DNA of 64,000 bases, taken from contig NZ_RRYH01000005.1 in NCBI RefSeq assembly GCF_004010155.1, positions 124,001 through 188,000 on the forward strand. The letters are read 5' to 3'. Source of the stretch: Solirhodobacter olei. GTDB lineage: Bacteria > Pseudomonadota > Alphaproteobacteria > Rhodobacterales > Rhodobacteraceae. Both the position numbers and the translations under genes were made by a program. Numbering within the stretch: the first letter of the stretch is position 1; each line of letters opens with the position of its first letter. The notes beneath the pieces are model-generated. The model saw only the letters and a list, made by a program, of their open reading frames with translations. It ran no database searches and was not told where the DNA came from. Positions 60,204 to 64,000 of the stretch are shown one piece after another.

Positions 60204-62988
60204 GCCGCCGCCCCAACCCGACCTTCCCGCAGCCCCCCCGGGCGGCCTGATCTGCCCGGACGAGGCGATCTTCGACGCCTCCGCCGTGGAGATGGCGCTT
60301 GCCGACGCCATGGCAGCGGTGCCGGACGCCCGTGAACGCCGCTCAGCCGCGGTGGAGGTTCTGGCCGAGGCCCGCCGCCGCGGCAATGCCGCGCTGGAGG
60401 CCGCCTTCACCGCCCGCCCCCATGCCGCGCGCGAGCTGGTGGCAAGCCAGGCCTTCCTGACCGACGGCCTCGTCAACGCCGTCTTCCGCACCGCGACCGA
60501 GGCGCTGCACCCGCTGGCGCTGCCGACCGAGGCCGAGCGCATCGCGCTGGTCGCCGTCGGCGGCTACGGCCGGGCCGAGATGGCGCCGTTCTCGGACGTG
60601 GACCTTCTCTTCCTCACCCCGTGGAAGACCACCGCCTGGGCCGAGAGCGTGGTCGAATCCATGCTCTACATGCTCTGGGACCTGCGGCTGAAGGTGGGCC
60701 ACGCCACCCGGACTGTAGCCGATTGCATCCGGCTGGGGCGCAAGGACATCACCATCCGCACCGCGCTTCTGGAGCATCGCTACCTCGCCGGGGATGCCGC
60801 GCTGGCCGCCGAGCTCAAGGAAAAGCTCTGGAGCGATCTGTTCCGCGGCACCGAGGCCGAATTCATCGAGGCCAAGCTCGTCGAGCGTGTCGAGCGCCAC
60901 AAGCGCCAGGGCGGCCAGCGCTACGTGCTGGAACCCAACGTGAAGGAGGCGAAGGGCGGCCTTCGCGACCTGCAGACCCTCTACTGGATCGCGAAATACA
61001 TCCACCGGGTCGAGAAGGCGGAAGAGCTCGTCGCCCTCGGCGTCTTCTCCCGCGACGAATACGAGGCCTTCCGCGCGGCGGAGACCTTCCTCTGGGCCGC
61101 GCGCTGCCACCTCCATTACATCACAGGCCGCGCCACCGACCAGCTCGCCTTCGACCTGCAGGTCGAGGTGGCAGAACGCATGGGCTATGCCGATACCGCC
61201 GGCCGCCGCGGGGTCGAGAAGTTCATGCAGGACTACTTCCGCCACGCCACGACCGTCGGGGAGCTGACGCGGATCTTCCTCACCGCGCTTGAGGCGCAGC
61301 ACGTCAAGAAGGAACCGGCGCTGACCCGGCTCCTGCGCCGGCGCACCAAGCTTCACGACGGCATGGTGATCGCGCAGAACCGGATCACCGTGGCCGATCC
61401 CAAGGCCTTCCTCGCCGACAACCTGAACCTGCTGCGGATCTTCGAGGAGGGCCTGCGCACCGGCCACTACTTCCACCCCGACGCGATGCGCCTCATCGCC
61501 GCCCATCTCGACATGATCGACGACGAGGTCCGCGAAAGCCCCGAGGCGAACCGCATCTTCCTCGACCTGCTCTTGAAGCACGGCAACCCGGAACGCGCGC
61601 TCCGCCTGATGAACGAGCTGGGCGTTCTCGGCGCCTTCATCCCCGAATTCGGGCGCGTCGTGGCGATGATGCAGTTCAACGTCTACCACCATTACACGGT
61701 GGACGAGCACACGATCCAATGCATCTCCGTCCTCGCCCAGATCGAGCGCGGAGAGCTGGTCGAGGCGCTGCCGATCTCCTCCTCGATCCTGAAGGAGGGC
61801 ATCAACCGCCGGGTCCTCTATGTCGCGCTGCTGCTCCATGACCTCGGCAAGGGCCGGCCGGAGGATCACTCCGTCATCGGCGCCCGGATCGCCCGCAGGC
61901 TCGCGCCCCGTTTCGGGCTGAGCGCGGAGGACAGCGAGACGGTCGAATGGCTCGTCCGCTATCACCTGCTGATGTCCGATATGGCGCAGAAGCGCGACAT
62001 CTCCGACCCCCGCACGGTGCGGGACTTCGCCAAGCTGGTGAAGACCCGCAAGCGGCTGGACCTCCTGACCGTGCTGACGGTCTGCGACATCCGCGGCGTC
62101 GGCCCGAACACCTGGAACAACTGGAAGGCCATGCTGCTGCGCCAGCTCCACCGCGACACGGCGACGGCGCTGGAGACGGGGCTTGAGGACATCAACCGCG
62201 AGCGCCGCGAGGCCGAGGCCAAGCGCCACCTCCGCGCCACGCTCTCCGACTGGGACAAGGCCGAGCTCAGGGCCGAGACCGCGCGCCATTACGGCCCCTA
62301 CTGGCAGGGCCTCTCGGCCGAGACCCATGCCGTCTTCGCCGGCCTCCTGCGCGGCCTCGCCGATGACGAGATCCGCGTCGACCTGCACCCCGACACCGAT
62401 CACGACGCGACCCGCGCCTGCTTCGCGCTGGTCGACCACCCGGGCATCTTCTCGCGGCTTGCCGGGGCGCTCGCGCTGGTCGGCGCCAACGTGGTGGACG
62501 CACGCACCTATACCTCCAAGGACGGCTACGCCACGGCCGTCTTCTGGATCCAGGACGGCGAGGGCCACCCCTACGAGGCCTCCCGCCTGCCCCGCCTAAA
62601 GCAGATGATCGGCAAGACACTGAAGGGAGAGGTCGTCGCCCGCGACGCGCTGGCCGACCGCGACCGCGACAAGCTGAAGAAGCGCGAGCGGCGGTTCAAC
62701 TTCCCGACCTCGATCAGCTTCAACAACGAGGGCTCCGACATCTACACAATCATCGAGGTCGACACCCGCGACCGCCCGGGCCTGCTTTACGATCTGACCC
62801 GGACGCTGGCGAACGCGAATATCTACATCGCCTCGGCGCTGATCGCGACCTATGGCGCGCAGGTCGTCGACAGCTTCTATGTAAAGGACATGTTCGGCCT
62901 GAAGCTCCACGCCAAGGGCAAGCAGGAGGCGCTGGAGAAGAAGCTGCGCCAGGCAATCGAGGCCGGTGCCCAGCGGGCGCAGGGCTAG
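60163..62988 (+). CDS. glnD: bifunctional [protein-PII] uridylyltransferase/uridylyl-removing enzyme
   Basis: 941 residues. Nucleotidyltransferase motif GGYGRAEMAPFSDVDLLFL (about 133-151), the GlnE/D linker region with EPNVKEAKGGLRDLQTLYWI, an HD phosphohydrolase domain (ALLLHDLGKGRPEDHSVIGA) and two C-terminal ACT domains (FALVDHPGIFSRLAGALALV and DTRDRPGLLYDLTRTLANAN). Senses glutamine and modifies PII proteins. The TTG at 60163 (AGGT upstream) is a possible start overlapping the previous gene by 41 bases; the true start may lie a little downstream. Confidence 0.95.
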   Translation: MTPPRQASAAPASEPPPQPDLPAAPPGGLICPDEAIFDASAVEMALADAMAAVPDARERRSAAVEVLAEARRRGNAALEAAFTARPHAARELVASQAFLTDGLVNAVFRTATEALHPLALPTEAERIALVAVGGYGRAEMAPFSDVDLLFLTPWKTTAWAESVVESMLYMLWDLRLKVGHATRTVADCIRLGRKDITIRTALLEHRYLAGDAALAAELKEKLWSDLFRGTEAEFIEAKLVERVERHKRQGGQRYVLEPNVKEAKGGLRDLQTLYWIAKYIHRVEKAEELVALGVFSRDEYEAFRAAETFLWAARCHLHYITGRATDQLAFDLQVEVAERMGYADTAGRRGVEKFMQDYFRHATTVGELTRIFLTALEAQHVKKEPALTRLLRRRTKLHDGMVIAQNRITVADPKAFLADNLNLLRIFEEGLRTGHYFHPDAMRLIAAHLDMIDDEVRESPEANRIFLDLLLKHGNPERALRLMNELGVLGAFIPEFGRVVAMMQFNVYHHYTVDEHTIQCISVLAQIERGELVEALPISSSILKEGINRRVLYVALLLHDLGKGRPEDHSVIGARIARRLAPRFGLSAEDSETVEWLVRYHLLMSDMAQKRDISDPRTVRDFAKLVKTRKRLDLLTVLTVCDIRGVGPNTWNNWKAMLLRQLHRDTATALETGLEDINRERREAEAKRHLRATLSDWDKAELRAETARHYGPYWQGLSAETHAVFAGLLRGLADDEIRVDLHPDTDHDATRACFALVDHPGIFSRLAGALALVGANVVDARTYTSKDGYATAVFWIQDGEGHPYEASRLPRLKQMIGKTLKGEVVARDALADRDRDKLKKRERRFNFPTSISFNNEGSDIYTIIEVDTRDRPGLLYDLTRTLANANIYIASALIATYGAQVVDSFYVKDMFGLKLHAKGKQEALEKKLRQAIEAGAQRAQG

Positions 62989-63006
62989 GGCGGCGGAGGG
63001 GCGCGC

Positions 63007-64000
63007 ATGAAACCGATCCGCCTCGTCCGCGGCTTCCTGACCGTCGGCTCCTGGACGCTGCTGTCGCGCGTGGTGGGCTTCGCCCGTGACGTGCTGATCG
63101 CCGCCTATCTCGGCTCGGGGCCGGTGGCGCAGGCGTTCCTGATCGCCTTCTCGCTGCCCAACACCTTCCGTCGCTTCTTCGCCGAGGGCGCCTTCAACAC
63201 CGCCTTCGTGCCGCTCTTCTCGAAGAAGCTGGAGGCCGGGGAGGACGCGAAGGGCTTCGCCGAGGATGCGCTCTCCGGCCTCGCCTTCACGGTGCTGGCG
63301 ACCTCGGTCGTGTCGATCGTCGCCATGCCGGTCCTGGTCTATGCCATGGCCTCCGGCTTCGCGGGCGACGAGCGCTTCGGCCTCGCGGTCAGCTTCGGGC
63401 GGATCACCTTCCCCTATATCCTCTTCATGTCAGCCGCGGCGCTCTTTTCGGGCGTGCTGAACGCCGCCGGACGCTTCATCGCGGCGGCGGCGGCGCCGGT
63501 TATCCTGAACGTGGTCTTTGTGGGCGCGATGCTGGTGGCGCATCACCTCGGCTGGCGGATGGGGCTGACGCTGGCCTGGGCGACGCCGATCACCGGCTTT
63601 CTGCAGATGTCGCTGGTCTGGATCGCCTGCGCCCGGATGGGCTATCCCCTCCGCATCCGCCGCCCCCGGCTGACGCCGGAGATGCGGCGTCTGGTGCGCA
63701 TTGCCTTTCCCGCCGTGATGGCGGCGGGCGTGGTGCAGGTGAACCTGCTCGTCGGCCGCCAGGTGGGGTCCTTCTTCGACGGCGCGATCGCCTGGCTCTC
63801 CTACGCCGACCGGCTCTACCAGCTGCCGCTCGGCGTCGTCGGCATCGCCATCGGCGTGGTCCTGCTGCCCGACATCTCGCGCCGGCTGAAGGCGAACGAC
63901 ACGGTCGGCGGCCGCTACGCCTATAACCGCGCCACCGAGTTCTCGCTTCTGCTCACGCTGCCCGCCGCGGTGGCGTTGATGGTGATCCCGGTCCCGCTGA
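63007..64000 (+). CDS. murJ: lipid II flippase MurJ (3' end beyond window)
   Basis: At least 331 residues of a ~510-residue MOP-superfamily flippase that moves lipid II across the inner membrane. LVRGFLTVGSWTLLSRVVGF ARDVLIAAYLG, FSLPNTFRRFFAEGAFNTAF VPLFSKK and YRLPLGVVGIAIG-like DRLYQLPLGVVGIAIGVVLL are hallmarks. Eight to nine helices are in the window. It follows glnD by 18 bases and probably shares its transcript. Confidence 0.96.
   Translation, partial: MKPIRLVRGFLTVGSWTLLSRVVGFARDVLIAAYLGSGPVAQAFLIAFSLPNTFRRFFAEGAFNTAFVPLFSKKLEAGEDAKGFAEDALSGLAFTVLATSVVSIVAMPVLVYAMASGFAGDERFGLAVSFGRITFPYILFMSAAALFSGVLNAAGRFIAAAAAPVILNVVFVGAMLVAHHLGWRMGLTLAWATPITGFLQMSLVWIACARMGYPLRIRRPRLTPEMRRLVRIAFPAVMAAGVVQVNLLVGRQVGSFFDGAIAWLSYADRLYQLPLGVVGIAIGVVLLPDISRRLKANDTVGGRYAYNRATEFSLLLTLPAAVALMVIPVPL

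Noticed and set aside
60343-62568. A 741-codon open frame antisense to glnD
   Set aside because: Composition is that of a shadow frame (His/Arg/Val/Gly-rich), with no recognisable motif, while the plus strand encodes complete GlnD domains.
1-64000. tRNA, rRNA or CRISPR loci
   Set aside because: No cloverleaf-like segment with a TTCGAxTCC-type arm, no rRNA sequence and no regularly spaced repeat was found by reading the gaps; a covariance search could still find one.

Overview
The window is chromosomal DNA of a high-GC alphaproteobacterium, most likely a member of the Rhodobacteraceae. Pointers are a GcrA cell-cycle regulator, the Hsp20-DUF1150 pair, a methylmalonyl-CoA epimerase-DUF1467 pair, a free-standing Hint-domain protein and a DUF6455 protein, all with strongly G/C-ending codons. 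Genes are dense and often overlap by 4 bases. I see no rRNA, tRNA, CRISPR array, transposase or integrase.

Layout. 1-9.7 kb: two RND efflux modules (adaptor + pump) flank an MdtD-like MFS exporter. 9.8-14.9 kb: a small secreted protein, an acyl-CoA synthetase, gcrA, and purE-purK. 15.1-22 kb: small accessory genes (peptidoglycan-binding-like protein, NUDIX, Gre-like factor, acetyltransferase, EamA exporter, Hint protein, DUF1150, Hsp20, DUF465, VOC protein, glutathione transferase). 22.2-24.6 kb: argD-argF, preceded by a possible arginine-rich leader peptide. 24.6-31.1 kb: DEAD-box helicase, AsmA-like protein, FadL-type porin and rimO. 31.1-32.2 kb: an AT-rich islet holding a TIR-like gene, ending in a second, diverged copy of the rimO 3' end. 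32.3-44.6 kb: a small oxidase-like membrane protein, epmA/efp, a CDGSH protein, DUF2254, aspS, a GNAT, a response regulator, epimerase, EI24, nitroreductase, DUF2127 and PAP2. 44.8-51.3 kb: a same-strand run of SPOR lipoprotein, D,D-carboxypeptidase, tmk, holB, tatD, an MBL phosphodiesterase and an AEC transporter. 51.6-56.1 kb: a polyamine/opine-type ABC importer operon. 56.4-64 kb: gshB, yraN and rsmI divergent from an LpoA-like lipoprotein, then glnD and the start of murJ.

Functionally most of the window is housekeeping: purine and arginine synthesis, translation (EF-P and its lysylation enzyme, AspRS, RimO, RsmI), DNA replication (Tmk, HolB), nitrogen sensing (GlnD) and envelope synthesis (D,D-carboxypeptidase, LpoA-like, MurJ).

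The most unusual part is the islet at the 3' end of rimO. It carries a solitary TIR-like (Cap12/PycTIR-type) protein with an unrecognised N-terminal domain. A 20-bp perfect direct repeat lies inside the two rimO tails, and the TIR gene's ribosome-binding site lies in the last codons of rimO. Other points of note are the putative arginine leader peptide, a ~175-bp dispersed intergenic repeat in two inverted copies, two TTCAT-loop palindromes, and a 15-bp in-frame tandem repeat at the start of yraN.
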